Source of the DNA: Aralia elata
Taxonomy: Eukaryota > Streptophyta > Magnoliopsida > Apiales > Araliaceae
Reading direction: 5' to 3'
NCBI GenBank assembly: GCA_034770075.1
Contig: CM068387.1
Span: 78,617,971-78,681,970 of the forward strand
DNA length: 64,000 nt
Under the pieces are notes generated by a model. It searched no databases. It was not told where the DNA came from and worked only from the letters and a program-made list of their open reading frames with translations. Each line of letters starts with the position of its first letter. Position 1 is the first letter of the stretch. Shown here in pieces: positions 1 through 13,582 of this stretch. The translations under genes were made by a program, and so were the position numbers.

Positions 1-1225
1 TATATTGTTTAAATACTTTGAAAGGCAAATACTAACCCCATAGCAAACCACAAAATCACATTTATATTGCAATTTCTATTGATCATTTACATAAAACACT
101 CCTCACATACTAGAATTCATAAACATAATTATAAACGTCGAGGCTGCATACAATTGACTAAATACAAATGATACCTAATACTGTATCATCAATTTTCAAA
201 ATCAAAATAAGCAATGAAAACATAGTCAAGTTCAACATCAATACCGTGTGATATTTTTTTTATACACAAGCCAAAACGGTCAACATAGAGAGGATGAAGA
301 AAGTCAATAATATTCGTTGCTTGAGAGTTGAGACCTCTCAATAACTCAACTCAACTGCCCAATGCACTTCCACCACGTGTATAAGGAGCTCATCCAAAAT
401 ACTCATAAATACACATAAAATGATACTACTAATATTTTCACACCCCCACTCCTATTTGCCTGGTCAAAGTAAAAAGCTCACACCAATCAACGGAAACGTT
501 TTGAGTAAAATGAATGAGATAGTGGGGAGTGGGGATTTCAATTTTTACTTCAAAATTTTAGCACTTCAAAAAACCAAAGGAATATCACGTTTTTCTAGTG
601 AACTCCCCTCCCTCCGCCTTTGCCTCTTATTCACGGCGATCGAGACGCCACGAACCTACCGTCATCTCATAATTCTCTCCTCCCCGGAGAACTGTGTACT
701 CTATATTTTACTCCTCCCTATAAATACTCTAAAGTCATTAACTTTTTATGTATATTAAAAAAAAATGATAAAATTATTTATATTTAAATTATTATTTAAT
801 TATATAATTTTTTGTACATCGTAAATATGTATAAAAAATTAAAATATGACAATTAATACTAATACTATTATAAACAAATTATTGTAAATAATATTATTTA
901 AGGTAAATAAAAAAAAAAAATTTATCTGAGACGAGGGAGTATCATTTTTAAAAAAATATTTACACTGATGCATAAAATAAATTTAAAATTTGAAAATAAT
1001 AAGAACTCTTCCGCTTCGTTTCCTTTGCAGAAACATTAGATATGCATTTAACCAATAACAATACAGAATTAAAAATTGTTTTTTTTTCGCTTTCTTTTAA
1101 TTAAAATCAGATAAGAACAGAGGGAAAAAGATTGTACACCTATCTAAGACTCTTATACTTATTTTTTTTATATTACATTTTACTAAAAGCAAAATTAAAA
1201 AAGTTTTTAAAAATTTCCAAAATTT
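1..1225. other. AT-rich intergenic region downstream of the DUF506 gene
   Basis: No coding region is supported here. The longest open frame (420-758, plus) has no recognisable family, no splice context and biased low-complexity content. A CACGTG G-box core lies near 375 but no gene follows it. A possible MITE (711-942) is listed separately. The last 100 bases are probably the 3' UTR of the minus-strand DUF506 gene. Confidence 0.6.
711..942. mobile_element. Possible Stowaway-like MITE
   Basis: The left edge reads ACTCCTCCCTATAAAT. The right edge reads GACGAGGGAGTAT, which is ACTCCCTCGTC on the other strand, the usual CTCCCTC-type inverted terminus of plant Stowaway-like MITEs. The interior is AT-rich and non-coding. 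The termini match only partly and no clean TA duplication is visible, so the call is tentative. Confidence 0.35.
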
Positions 1226-2580
1226 TCAAGCTTTCTCTTTGAAGAGAGAAGCTAATCCGGTGACAACCGCCTTGCCTCCTCTGTCGCAGCTCTTCGGTTT
1301 GACCGCCGGCGGCTGCCAGGGGGATGCAATGACTTCCGACTTCTCATCGTCGCCGGGACTTTTCTCCGGCGACGACGAATCGGTTGTTTTTCCAAAAATC
1401 AAATCCAACTCTCCGCAATCACAGTCTACAGAACACTGTTTGTTCTCCTCCGTCTCCGATTGCTCCACAGTCTCCTTGACGGCGTCGTTTGGAGGAGTGG
1501 TTCTGGTGTGAGGGGACAGCCATTTGGCTCTCATGTACTCGGCTTTTCTCCAAGGAGGAATGTGCATGCCTTTCTTCTTCAAGCTCTGTTTAGCAGCCTC
1601 CGATACAATTGAAACTATTTGTTGAAGACGATCGGCTCTTCCGACGAAGATAAACGGCAGAGATTGAAGAATCGCTTTGTAGTTTCCGGTCGGCCGAGCT
1701 ATCTCGAACTCCGATCTGAAGTCTATGTCGATTAACACTCTCTCTTCTCCTTCCATAATCACATCTATGTATTCATATTCCCCTGTATACGGAAAAATAA
1801 ACGCATTAATCGTATGAAAAAAATATACATGTAGATTAATTGTTTATATGAGATAGAGTAATAAAAATTACCGGCTGGATATGAAGGAGTTTTCTCCCAT
1901 CGTGATTTACAAATTGAAGCATTGTAACCGAGAAACAGTAATCCGTCGGTGAGAATTGTTCTCAGATCGTCCTTTCGCATGCAAATTTTGTTCTTCTCAA
2001 TGATTTTGGAAGTATCAGCTAATAGATTTCTCTCGGCAACACTTGCACATTGAATCAAACTCTGCAAAGTATGTAAGAAGAAATCCTTTAAATAAACGGA
2101 TTAATATATTCGAGAGAAACCAGAACTGAAGAGATAGAACTTGAGCGAGATATTTACCTTGATTGTATCGGAAAAATCACCAAACCAAGAGGAAGGAATT
2201 GAGTCACCAAAACCAGTAGATATATCAAATTCATCATCGGAAATGTCATTAATGTTTCCGTTAAAGCAGTTGCATCGATTGCGGCCACATTTCTGTGCCG
2301 GTTGCTTCTCATTAGTCTCTTCAATGAAATTCCGCACCATTGTTGCCAAACAAACAGAGCTCGGCTCAAATAATTCCGTTGTAGCTACTCCATCTTTGCC
2401 ATTCTGCGCTTCGCCGGCGGTGGTTGGCTTCTCCACCGACGAAATCCGCAGAACATTAGGGAACTGCAGATCAAAGAGCCTCTTGAGGCGCGATTTCAAC
2501 ACAGGCTTGGCCGCATCGGTTCGGATCGATGATTCTCGGTATGTTGGAGAATCAATTGGTTGAATCTTCATCGGAGGCAT
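1226..2580 (-). CDS. DUF506 / PDDEXK-like plant protein (TIGR01615 family)
   Basis: Three exons: 2580-2158, 2061-1872 and 1782-1226, joined by GT-AG introns, give 389 aa in one frame. The family signature is continuous: a Cys cluster (CGRNRCNCFNGN, residues 98-109) followed by an acidic SDDE, then LIQCASVAERNLLAD (143-157), LLFLGYNASICKSRWEKTP across exon 2, and EYEYIDVI...LIDIDFRSEFEIARPT at the start of exon 3. The conserved Asp/Glu residues around the exon 2/3 junction are those expected of the PDDEXK-nuclease-like fold assigned to DUF506. Nuclease activity is not established. Arabidopsis members such as RXR1 affect root-hair growth; any role here is inference. The C-terminal 80 residues are acidic and Ser/Pro-rich. 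The start was chosen as the first ATG in frame with the conserved block. The 5' leader probably contains an intron (about 2862-2633). Confidence 0.93.
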
Positions 2581-3154
2581 AGCTATTACCTTCTAAAAGC
2601 TTGTTAAAGCTACAATAACTACCCAAAACTGTGTACAAAATTCAATGAACTCTTACAAACTCACTAAATGCCTAATCCCTAAAACTCTTCGCTTTCACAG
2701 AAATACATTAAGGACAAAGTATTGAACAAGCATGAAATTAAAGCTAGGAAGGTTAGGTTAACTGATTCATCATCATCTAATTAATACATCATCCGATCAC
2801 CACCGTTCGTCACTTCAACAGATCAAAATCTAATTTACACGTAAACTAACTAAATCGGTACCTTTCTTAGCTTACGAAAAATGGAATAACTTCAAAATTC
2901 AGCATAAAGAGATTTAGCTGCTTTCTTCGTTTAGCATTTTTCGTGGAAGACGTGAAGGCGATGAACGGGAACACGGGCATTGCGTGCGTAGAGAGTGGAA
3001 TCCAAGGCCGGAATACTCATTTTCCGGCGAAGTTTTTTCTGCCGGCGGTGAAGTTTGTAACGGAGAGGTTTTGATTTTGATGGAGTGTGGAAAGCTTTTC
3101 TATTTCTTGTGTTTTGGTGGTTTGTGAAGTAAAAATGCTACGAATGGATTAGGA

Positions 3155-3162
3155 TTTATATA
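3155..3162 (-). promoter_or_regulatory. TATA box of the DUF506 gene
   Basis: TATATAAA on the minus strand, about 575 bp upstream of the ATG. A leader of that length fits a 5' UTR of about 550 bp, of which roughly 230 bp could be spliced out. Transcription would start near 3125. Confidence 0.5.
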
Positions 3163-5422
3163 GATCACCGGGTGATATTGCTGACTAGGATTCTTTGGTA
3201 CACCTGGCGTATGACATGTCATGGATAAATTATGGTGTCGGAGTTTTGCTCACGTGACAAGGGTGGTACGGCGATTGTTTAGCTAGAGTTGAATTATAGA
3301 AACGTGGAGCGTGGTTATTGGTTGTTTTGGTTCCAAGGACTGAATTACCCTGCCAATTTTTTGCTACTGTTTTCTTTGATCTCGTGGGTAAAAAAGGTAA
3401 AGTAATTTTTGAGTACCATTACTAGTCACGAGTCACTTGGCACAATCGAGGTGGGTGCTTTAAAATTTTTATTACAATTAAGGCCGTAAAATGAACAAAC
3501 TGTTGTAGTTCGATTCGTATTCGTTTGACTAAAAGTTCGATTTAAACTCGACTTAAAATATAAATGATTCAAATATAAGCAAATTTTAAAGTTTAATAAA
3601 TTACTCGAATCTTTTTAAATTATAATTTTTTATTAATACCCGGATCATATTCGTTTGAAAAGTTTAAACGGCTCACACTCGATTTGAGATCGTACTCGAT
3701 TCGGTAGCTAAACGAGCCTCAATCAAACTTTATTTAATATTCGATAAATTTTATGAACAAAATTTGAGCAACTCAATATTTGGCTCGATTCTGTTCATTA
3801 ACACCTTTAATTACAATAATAATAAAAAAAACAAAAAATATAAGGACAAATTGTGTTCAAAATAGAATAAAGATAGGGTGATAAGAAAACGTGATTTAAT
3901 TATGTGCGTAGACACCTAAAATTTGTACATATTTTTTTTTAATAATGATAGGATGGCAATAAGATCATTTTACCTCAAGGCAAAGATGTCAAAGCAAAGA
4001 TTACAAAACTCAGAATGATTATTTGGAGTTCGCACTGTGATCTCTAAGCGACAAGCTACAGAAAAGAAGACGAATGACTAGTTGGTGTTTATAGAAAGAC
4101 GGTTTTTGCCCTTTTTCTCTATCTTTCCGAACCCGAATTTGAACAAACTTGATGTCATCGTATAGCTCTTGAAAAGAGCTTTTCGAATTGATATGACATG
4201 TTTTCTAACTCTTTCCAATTTAGAAATTATGGACGTTTCAGTGCACGACACAAAAAATCAACTGTGTTACACAAAAACCGATGCAATTGAGCCATGCCCC
4301 TTGGGTTACCTACGACTGTCACAAGTAAACCTACGGCATGTCTAGGATACCTATATAAGGCGATTTTGGCTCATTTTTTAGAAGAAAGACATTTCAGAGA
4401 GAAAATGTGTTATCTAATGAGAGAAATAGAAAGAATAAGAAAAAAGCTTTCTAAATCTAATCTAGATTTAGTTTTTTCTCATTAAATCTTTCGTCAATCT
4501 ATATAGTCAAGTCATTCATACAAAGCTTAAGGAGGAAGAAACTCTTACTCCCAATATCTATTTCTCATCTTTAAAATTTGAAAATTCGGATCAGTTGATA
4601 CATCCATTTAAATTTTTACCAACTGACAACTCTATTTAATTGGCCCCATTAAAATCAAACTTTTAAACTTTGTCGATATTGTGTCGATTTTTCCCACAAT
4701 CATCTTTAAAATCACGATTTTTTAAATCTAAAGGAAAAATCTCGACGCCGACAATGTGAGAGAAGTTAGGAGAGATAAAATAAGAGTAGAAAGATTATGA
4801 AAATAAAATACGAGACTAAATTATATCACGTAACACAAAATCATCAATGTGTCAGTTATAAAAACTAGAGACTATTAATAGAGAATTAAAAAAAAGAGTT
4901 GAATTATAGTTGTGAGATACATCAATGCATAAAATAAAATAAAATTAAAAAAAATAATTCACCATATTACATATAAAAGAGTTATCACTAATAATTATTT
5001 ACATAACTAATAACAAAAAAATATGTACATAAATTCGTAATATATATTATTTTTCGTAATTTTATATGCACAAAATATATGTACACTAACAAAAAGAACA
5101 AAACACATTGAGTTCTATTCTTTGAACGAGACTCATGTAGTATTATTTCTTTGTTTGTTTACAACTGTGAATACCCATACAAGTATTAATGTATTATTTT
5201 TTCTTTGTTAGTTTATAGTTGTGTATACAAGTACTAAAATAATTTTTATGAAAATTAACTTATAAAATAATGTATCAAATATAATTAACTGATATTCATT
5301 ATACATGAATAGTTTAAATGATTATACTCAACAAAAATCATACACATCATTAATATCTCTTCAATATATATTTTAATCACCAAAATACTATTTTTAGTTT
5401 CTCTCTCTCTATATATAATAAG
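3163..5422. other. Intergenic region upstream of the DUF506 gene
   Basis: No gene supported. It contains one copy of a dispersed repeat (3485-3790). The 4020-4500 part is less AT-rich and could be an old retroelement remnant, but no LTR pair, primer site or coding motif is visible. The rest is simple AT-rich sequence. Confidence 0.6.
3485..3790. repeat. Dispersed repeat, copy 1 (second copy at 43447)
   Basis: This stretch matches 43447-43712 base by base over about 260 bp with scattered changes. Shared landmarks in the same order are GACTAAAAGTTCGATT, AAATTACTCGAAT, ATTCGTT(C/T)GAAAAGTT and AAACGA(A/G)(C/T)CTCAATCAAAC. The sequence is rich in TTCGA and CTCGA words. No ends or target duplication could be defined, so the class is unknown. 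Confidence 0.7.
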
Positions 5423-5664
5423 CTTCAAGAGCAGAACTTTTAAAAAACATAACTATCAGAACTCTCTTTAGCAGCGGACAGACGACAGTTTTGTCCTTCG
5501 CCATAAGTCCGGTCCGTCGCCATAATTTTTAGCGATGGACAACATATTTCGTCGCTAAAAGATATGGCGATGGACCGGACCTATGGCGACGGACAAAATC
5601 GTCGTCTGTCCGTCGCTAAAGAGAGTTCTGTTAGTTATATTTTTTAAGAATTTTGTTCTTGAAA
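5423..5664. mobile_element. Foldback MITE with GCGACGG core
   Basis: A long near-perfect inverted repeat of about 242 bp. The left arm runs CTTCAAGAGCAGAAC...CAGAACTCTCTTTAGC...GGACAGACGAC. The right arm is its reverse complement, ending at GTTCTTGAAA. Arms are about 100 bp with a short loop near 5540. Inner words such as GGCGACGGAC and GTCGCTAAA recur in the foldback element at 45454. Both flanks are short TA-rich microsatellites. There is no coding capacity, so it must depend on an unlinked transposase. Confidence 0.8.
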
Positions 5665-8600
5665 TTTTCTATATATATATATATATATATAAACAGAGTC
5701 TTGACTCTTGAATAGGATTCAGAAAGCAACAGTTTTGGCTTCCAGAATTTCAGTCCCAATTTGTCCTCTACTTGGAACAGAATATTAATTTCAGGCAATG
5801 GCGATGGTATAACTGGTAAATAAATGTAAGTTTTGAAAGATGAGAAGAAGAGGACAAAATGCAGATAAAGGACAGATGTCAAATGCGTAGTCGGTCCGTA
5901 GCTAAATGTGAGCCGACTGTCCTTTGCCCTTTCAATGCTGTTCTTCCTGCAGTCGGTTGCACACGCGTGCACTCCAAATACACGTCTCCACTTCGCCACG
6001 TAAATATGATAACCGTTACATTTTTTACGTACCGTTTCAAGTATTACTATTTTTTTCCCTACAATAATACTACCACAAATGGAAACAAATTATATTATTT
6101 ATGTACAAATAATTATATATAAATTGTACTATAAGAATAGAGAAAAAAAATAAGAAGTGGGATTTATAATTAAATTTTTACATATTTTCATTAATATATA
6201 ATAAAATAATATTATGTGCACAAATTATATATAAAAAATTTATACTTGTATATCTTTTTATACGGATATTTGTTTTTTTTCTTTTGTTGTGAGTTTTCCC
6301 CCACTTTATTTTATCTTTTTTACATTGTATTTGTACTTGCATGCCTTCTTATGCACCTTCCATCCAATACATTAATTACTTAAAATTTATTGTAATTGAA
6401 ATCAACATTTATTAATTAATCTATGCTATTAAATTGTATTATTAGACTGATTTGAAAATGATTCGATACTTTTTCACCATTTAATAAACATATATACTTT
6501 GACTAAAAATTTAATGGTTAAAAACTCTAATATAGTATAAATAATTTATTTATTTTTTATAAAGTTCACAATATTTAAAGTATCTAAATAGTTAAATATA
6601 TTTAAATATTACTTTCATAAAATAGTAAGATAAATATTTTTAAATTAAATAAAAATGAAGCAAAAATATAAGTATGAGACCCAAATTTTCAATTATCCAT
6701 TGGGATACGTAGAACTTTATTGTGACATCAATTTCCATAAAAACTTTAATGAGACAAGAGTATTAATGTGAATTTCTTTTGATGATGTCAATTGAAATTA
6801 TTGATATTCTTGAGCACTCATTATCTATGTGCTTTAAAATACTTTTGGGAACATGGGTTTGTTTTTAGCTTTTGAGACTTACATGCTTTTTAATTTACCT
6901 TATTTTTACTTTTTATGTGTAATTTTAAAAGTTTATAACCTTAAGAAATGCATTACGGGACCCAATCTTTCATTATGTGCTTTGAGGGAATCCATTTTAA
7001 TTAATTAACACTAATCTCAGTAGCTTGTGCTTTGTACTAAGCGCTAATTCCCATAAACGGGTCCATAATTTCTTTTTTCTACTTTTAACGACTAACATGA
7101 AATATTATATAATAAAATATAATTTTTTTAATACTTATTTATCTCATATATATCAGAATTCACGATTGACATAAATTTTTTGTCATGTATAGTAAGGGTT
7201 TTTATTTTATTTTATTTTATTATTTTTTATAATGTATCGTTGATATATTTCAAGGAAATATTAATGATTTAGTTTCTTATATTAAATTCTAATTTGATTT
7301 TTTTCCTCATCTTTTTTAATAAATTTCAGAAATATAATATTTAGAATTTATATAAGATTTGATCATTAAAACAAAAATATTAATTATATTTCTTAATTTT
7401 TTATAAAAAACTTCACTTTAAAAATAACGGAGGAGTAGTATGTTAATCCTCAAGGGGTTGAGACTTGAGAAGTAGTGGCTGGAACCAAATTCAGCGTCAC
7501 TTTCTATCAAGTTATGGCAGTTGAAGGAGGTTTATACATAAGGTGGTGGACAGGTGGAGTGGGTTCTTCTTTAGTTTATTTATTTATTTATTTATTTTAT
7601 AAGAAACGGATAGGATTCACATGGATCCATGCCCCACGGTTCGCCCCCACCTCAGGTTGTGACCTAATTGTGTCAACATTTTTATAAAAATAAAACTAAA
7701 TCCAAAAAGATATAATTGAGTTTTAGATATTTACAACTCACAATATAATGCATCCTTATCCTTTCTTTGGACTTTGTGTCCCTAAATACACTGATTTATG
7801 AAATCAAGATCACAAAATTTGAATTCTCTCATTTAAGTTTTATTTATAAGAATAATATAATATAGGTAGAGACTTGTTATCTGTGACAATAAATTTATAT
7901 CGACTGTGTGTGAATATATGAGATAGAAAAAAATTAAGAAAAATTAATTTATTATATGTTATCTCTTAAAATTTTATGTTAGCGTAATTCAGTTTCGTCA
8001 TGACATTTGTCAACATACAAATCATTTCGAGTCTTGTTATGTATTGCGATAAATTTATGTCGAATTATAATTACGAAACTTCTCAATACATGAGATTAAT
8101 ATGAATTATAAGGGGTCCCATTAGTGAATTTGGCTCCCTTTCATAACACATTCACTCTAATCTCATCCAACACACTAATTATTTCATCTTAGTAACTTTG
8201 TTAGTAATCATCAAAATATGTTAATAAATAGTTGATACTATTAATATCATTTCTACAAAAAATTAGAATCATTAAAAACAATTTTTTTCATTAAAAGTTT
8301 AAAAGAATTTTTAACCATTGAAATTTTGATGAAATATTTACATGTTCATCAAATGGTAAAAAAGTGTCAGATTACTTTCATTTTTTTTAGAAAGTATACT
8401 ACTTAATATGATAAGTTAATTGAATTTCAATTATATCATCTAAAATTATAAATATATGATGTATTGAATAAAAATAGAGAGAATGTATAATAAAAACAAA
8501 CCAAATCTCTAGTTATTATACATTTCTCTAAAAAAATTATTTTTAATATTTATTTACGTAAATAACAATTAAAAAATTAACCTAAATATTGACGATATAT

Positions 8601-9169
8601 ATTATTTTTCAATCGTTTTCCATCTAAATATTAAGCATATCCAGACAAAATGGGAGCAAATGTCACCCCCCAAGAAAGACCCCATTTGTTGGCCTACCAA
8701 ATACAGGTGGTCAATCTCCATCTGATCCCCAAATTTCATGCTTTCATAAACAATTATGCTATATTACACACTCTCATTTTTATACTTTCTTACGTTCGGC
8801 CCACATTGATTTAATGTTTTCAATTTTTCAAAACCTATGCTTTGTTTGCCTTGTTATTGTCCCTGCTATCTGGGCACATTGACAGGTGCTCAAGGATAAT
8901 CTATTCAATCATTTTTTTAACTTAGTATTTTTTATATATAAATTATGTTACATGCAATATATAATTATATATTATTGTAAAATAATCTCTCAAGCAGTCA
9001 TATTAGATCAGGAACATTTCAAAAACAGAAGGACTTTGGTAGGAATATTTAAAGAGGGTGGGAGTATTGACCTCCAATTAAAATCCATTTCCATTTAAAA
9101 CTAAGAATATTAATTAAATTATAGTTTGGGCTCGATTAAGGTTTGGTGATTTGTTGTTATGCTGTATTT
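5665..9169. other. AT-rich intergenic region
   Basis: No gene supported. Contains TA and TTTA microsatellites (about 5671-5691 and 7577-7598) and long AT-rich tracts. Open frames at 5631-5999, 5859-6122, 7475-7687 and 8886-9098 have no family resemblance and no splice partners. Confidence 0.6.
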
Positions 9170-9370
9170 AAATGTCGATGAGGTTTTAGCCTAATAGTTA
9201 AGACTGAATTACTGTGACATTTAAGTTTTAAGTTCGATTATCATTTAAGTGAGTTTATTTCTTATATTATGGAAAGCTTGTGTCCTCTTTATGTGAAGTT
9301 CGTTTGGTTGTGAGTTTATTTTTTTCTTTTTTACTGAAATTTGATTAATTCTTGATGATGTACTTAATTA
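9170..9370 (+). mobile_element. SINE-like tRNA-derived element
   Basis: Around 9186-9200 the sequence TTAGCCTAATAGTTA resembles a polymerase III A box. Thirty bases later AGTTCGATTATC (9231-9242) resembles a B box. The body continues through pyrimidine-rich runs, as in plant SINEs. The ends and the 3' tail are not clear and no target duplication was found. Confidence 0.4.
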
Positions 9371-9951
9371 TGAAGTTATATTATATTTTTCAAAAAGTAG
9401 CCATCAATAAAAACTTATGAGATGGTCTCTAAACATCCCCATCCAAAATTTCAATTTGGCAAAAAAAAAAACATGATTTTTGGGATAAATATCAAATGAA
9501 AAATAATGAGGTATCCCTTCAATTTCATATAATTTACTCTAAAGGTGACAATTTAACTGGGACCCATAATTACTAGGTTACTACTTACTAGGGAGGTGAA
9601 ATTCTAAGTAGGTGAAACTGCATCTTTCGTGATAAAGTGCCGGTCTATGGTAGCTGGTCTCAATTAAGAAATAGAGAGTGTTTGTTTTTATTGATTATTA
9701 GTTTATTACAACAAAGCTGGTGTCACCACCTTTTGGAAATTTATGACCTGATGAGGACATAAAGTTGTTTAATGAGGGAAGCTATATATATATATATATA
9801 TATGAGATGATAGCTTTGTCTTTGTCCTTCTCTTTCAAAATTATTTAACCATTGATTCTTATTAGTTTTGGGTTTCCTTCTTTTTATTGGAAGAGAGCCA
9901 AACAAGCCATTGTTCTGACACTGTTTTTTTTACTTGATTTTATTGTTATTA

Positions 9952-9986
<35 letters not shown>

Positions 9987-10376
9987 TATCAAACTGTTGA
10001 TTAGGTCAGTCTTAAAATAATATTATTAAGTCATCTACAACTGAATATTATGAAATGTCCAAAAACAAAAGTTAGGGAAATAGTATTTTTATATGTAATT
10101 TTGATATTTTTACATGGTCCATTCTTATATGAAGGTAAGACTCACTTTATTTTTATAAATAAAAAATTATGTGAAAATATTAATTTTTAGAAATTATAAT
10201 ACAAATTATTTATTAGTTCTCGAAGCCCTTTTAAATAATTTTATTATTTAGTCTGGTGAATTGTTTATGTATTTCGTATACATGGGTTGAAGAAATCTAC
10301 ACTGGTAAATTGGTGGGACATTCATGGGCTCCAGAGTGGGGGCCCATGATTGATGATGATGGATTCCCATGAGGTA
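9371..10376. other. Intergenic region with microsatellites
   Basis: No gene supported. It carries a TA tract at about 9783-9804 and an ATT trinucleotide run at about 9951-9987. The part at 10270-10360 is a diverged copy of 10432-10515 (shared GGGTTGAAGAA and GGTGGG words), so local duplication began before the larger one. Confidence 0.6.
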
Positions 10377-13280
10377 AGGCACTCATTATAATAATGCAAA
10401 GATTGATTATTTACCTTAACAGTTTCTTGTAAATTGGGTTGAAGAAGTCTATCTATATTGATTAGTTGGTGGGCCACTTGTAGGCTCTTAGGGCCAGGGC
10501 CCAATGACAATGCTAGATTAAGAGATATCATCATCTATCAAATCCTCATTTTATTTAAGGAGAATGATCCATAATATGTATTTGTTATGAATTTTTATAG
10601 GGCATACACCATTAATACTAATGGAAAAAAAATAAAAAAAATAATTAGGATTAAAAACTGAAAATCGATGTCCGCTATTATTATTGACTGACAGTAAAAG
10701 AAATCCCATTGAAGTTAGTACTAAGAGATTTTAATTAATCAATGAGGCCCATTACACGTGTCCCTTATCCACAAGTCAATTTAATCTTTATTGAAAATCA
10801 CAAGTTTAACCCACTCCTCACAATTGATCAAAAGTTTGTGATATGAGGGGGTGTATAGTTCAATGTTGATGTATGTATATGGTGTTATTGTTATGTACAA
10901 AATTCTCCAAGCAAATGCCAATGTAGTATCTGTTAGACTTTCAATCACCTCTAAAACCTATTTCCAAATTATCTTAAAGGTGATGGAGGAGCCCACTGAG
11001 ACCCACTCCTGATTTTATTGTGACTTTTTGAGTACGCGAGGGCAAGGTTTATTTCAACCAGTAAAGACCTACGATGAAAAAAATGACATTGTTAGTTCGA
11101 GTTATCTTAAACTAAAATCACGAGTAATTACTTGAAAATTTAAAATATTATAATTAAATACTAGGTTTTGACCAAACAAAGTTATAGTAGGATCAAGTCA
11201 CGAGTAATTACTCGTAAATTTTTAATTATTATAGGAAAACACCTGTCTTTGATCGGATTGTGATGAATAAGAGAAACAGAGATATGATTATGGATCATTT
11301 GTCCTTTACTTTGAAAAATAAGATTCAAGATACATCCCAAGAAAAAAATCTGTCATAATATTAGACCAACAAGTATAATTACTACCATTTAATCAAAGAC
11401 TGATTGCTCATTTATTGTGACTTTTTGAATACTCGAGGGGTTAGTTTAACTTGTAAAGGCTTACAATGAAAAGCTGAGGTTGTTAGTTCGAGTTGTCTTA
11501 AATTCAAATCACGAGCAATTACTTGAGTATTATAGTTAGATACTAGCCTTTGACCAAACAAAGTTATATTAGGATCAAGTCACGAGTAAGTACTCGTGAA
11601 TTTTAGGTTATTAGAAGAAAACACATGTCTTTGATTAGACTGTGGTGAAAGAGAGAAATAGAGAGATGATTATGTGTCATTTGTCCTTTACTTTGAAAAA
11701 TGAGATTCAAGATACATTTCAAGGAAAAAAATTTGTCAGAAAATTAGACCAATGAGTATAATTACTTCCGTTTAATCCTAGACTAATTGCTAATTTATTG
11801 TTACTTTTTGAATACCTGAGGGTTAGTTCAACCAGTAAAGGCCTACGGTGAAAAATGTGATGTTGTTAGTTTGAGTTATCTTAAATCCAAATTACGAGTA
11901 CTTGAGAATTTAAGATATTATAGTGCGATACTAGTTTTGATTGAATGGAGTAATATTAGTGTTAAGTCAATATTAATTACATTTGAATTTCAGGTATAAG
12001 AGGAAAATGTCTCTTTTTGATCGACCTATAGTGAAAGAGAGAAACAGAGAGATGATTGTGGGTCAATTGTCCTTTGCTTTCAAAAATGAGATTCAAGATA
12101 TATTTCAAGAAAAAAATATGTCATAATATTAGACCAATAAGTATAATTACTACAATTTACAAAGACTTTTTTTTAATCAACATTTAATTAAAGACTAATT
12201 GCTAATTTATTGTGACTTTTGAGTACCCGAGGGTTAGTTCAACCAGTAAAGGTCCACGGTAAAAAATGTGAAGTTGTTAGTTTGAGTTGTCTTAATTCCA
12301 AATCATGAGTACTTACTTAAGTATTTAAGATTTTATAGTTAAATACTAGTTTTTGATCAGATCGAGTGATATTAGGGTTAAGTCAACAGTAATTACACTT
12401 GAATTTTAGGTATAAGAGGAAAACAACTGTGTTTTGATCGAACTATGATGAAAGAGAGAAACAGAGAAACAGAGAGATGATTATGGGTCATTTGTCTTTT
12501 ATTTTAAAAAATGAGATCAGATACATCCCAAGAAAATAATGTGTCATATTATTAGACCAATAAATAAGTATAATTACTACCACTTAATGAAAGACTAATT
12601 GCTAATCCAGGTTCTTCAAGCTAAGATGGAGCTGCCCTATTTACTCTGGAATATATATTGCATAGAAATGGGCAAGCTTTGAAAAGAAGCTTGTATTTTT
12701 GCACACTCAACTAGTAGTATTAAAGATGGAACTGAAGTCACTGAAAAAATAAAGACAGGGGCACCACCGAAAGAAATTCAAGTAAAATAAAATATGCATC
12801 TTTTTTCTATACAATCACGTATATAAAAAAATGTTGTATCTGTTTCGAACGTGTAAATAAAACACTTTCTAATATAACTAAATAACAAAAACATTACATC
12901 ACCATGCTATTTTCTTCCGAGATTTCTTCCCGTGCCTTTAGATTTTATCCGTATCCAAATTTCCCAAGATTTCTTAATTCCAGTCCCATAATTAAGATTT
13001 ACCCATACAATAAAATGCTGAAAGAGTCCAATATATAATAATTCAAAACCCGTAGAACCTTCATATATATGAATATAATATAATGTAGGGATAAGGACAG
13101 TGATGTACAAAATGTGCTACCTCCAATAATTAATTATCATGAGAAAAATGTATAAGCAAAACCAGCCAATTATATGACTTCGACTACCAGTACCACCCAA
13201 AATAAGTCTTCCTCCTGGCACTGGCACTGGCGGTGGCAGTCATGTATAGTCTTTAGACTGGACTTTCATCAGATGACTGA
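10377..13280. repeat. Segmental duplication, copy 1 (2.9 kb)
   Basis: The block repeats in the same orientation at 13583-15250. Shared stretches in order: TAAATTGGGTTGAAGAAGTC near the start; ATTAATCAATGAG(G/A)CCCATTACA; the 395-bp unit; the stretch from AAGATGGAGCTGCCCTATTT to AACTAGTAGTATTAAAGATG; and an end of GACTGGACTTTCATCAGATG. This copy is about 1.2 kb longer because it has four of the 395-bp units rather than one. No coding region is supported inside. Confidence 0.9.
11014..12600. repeat. Four tandem units of about 395 bp
   Basis: Units begin with TTTATTGTGACTTTT at 11014, 11411, 11794 and 12206, giving periods of 397, 383 and 412. Each carries GAGGG(T)TAGTTCAACCAG, a TTGTTAGTTCGAGTT-like word, a GAGAGAAA(C/T)AGAGAGATGATTATG stretch and an ending near GACCAATAAGTATAATTAC. 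A single unit occurs at 14075-14462 in the second copy of the larger duplication. No open frame is conserved between units. Confidence 0.9.
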
Positions 13281-13582
13281 GTAGTTGATGGTACGATAAC
13301 GATCAATTTCTTATTTCTTGTGTTTTTTGTTCATCTTCACCGGCATGTATATCAGGAGGTTTGAATATTAATACATTTAAGCATTGAAATAAACACAAGC
13401 GTACTAGCATTTTGTCTCGAATTGCATATTCTTCATATTTTTGTCCCTATTAGTTTGATTCGATTACAATTACAATTTCGTCCCTTTTAATTTAATTTTT
13501 ATTTTATTTTCAAAATGTTACGAAACTTTATTATATTATTATGATAATTACAAACGATAATTAACGCGTTGCGTGTGCCACT

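Noticed and set aside
420..758. 112-codon open frame on the plus strand
   Set aside because: No family resemblance, overlaps a probable MITE edge, composition like the surrounding non-coding DNA.
11014..12600. Regular repeats considered as a CRISPR-like or satellite array
   Set aside because: Units are about 395 bp and nearly identical throughout with no spacer pattern; the genome is a plant's; only four copies, so not a satellite.
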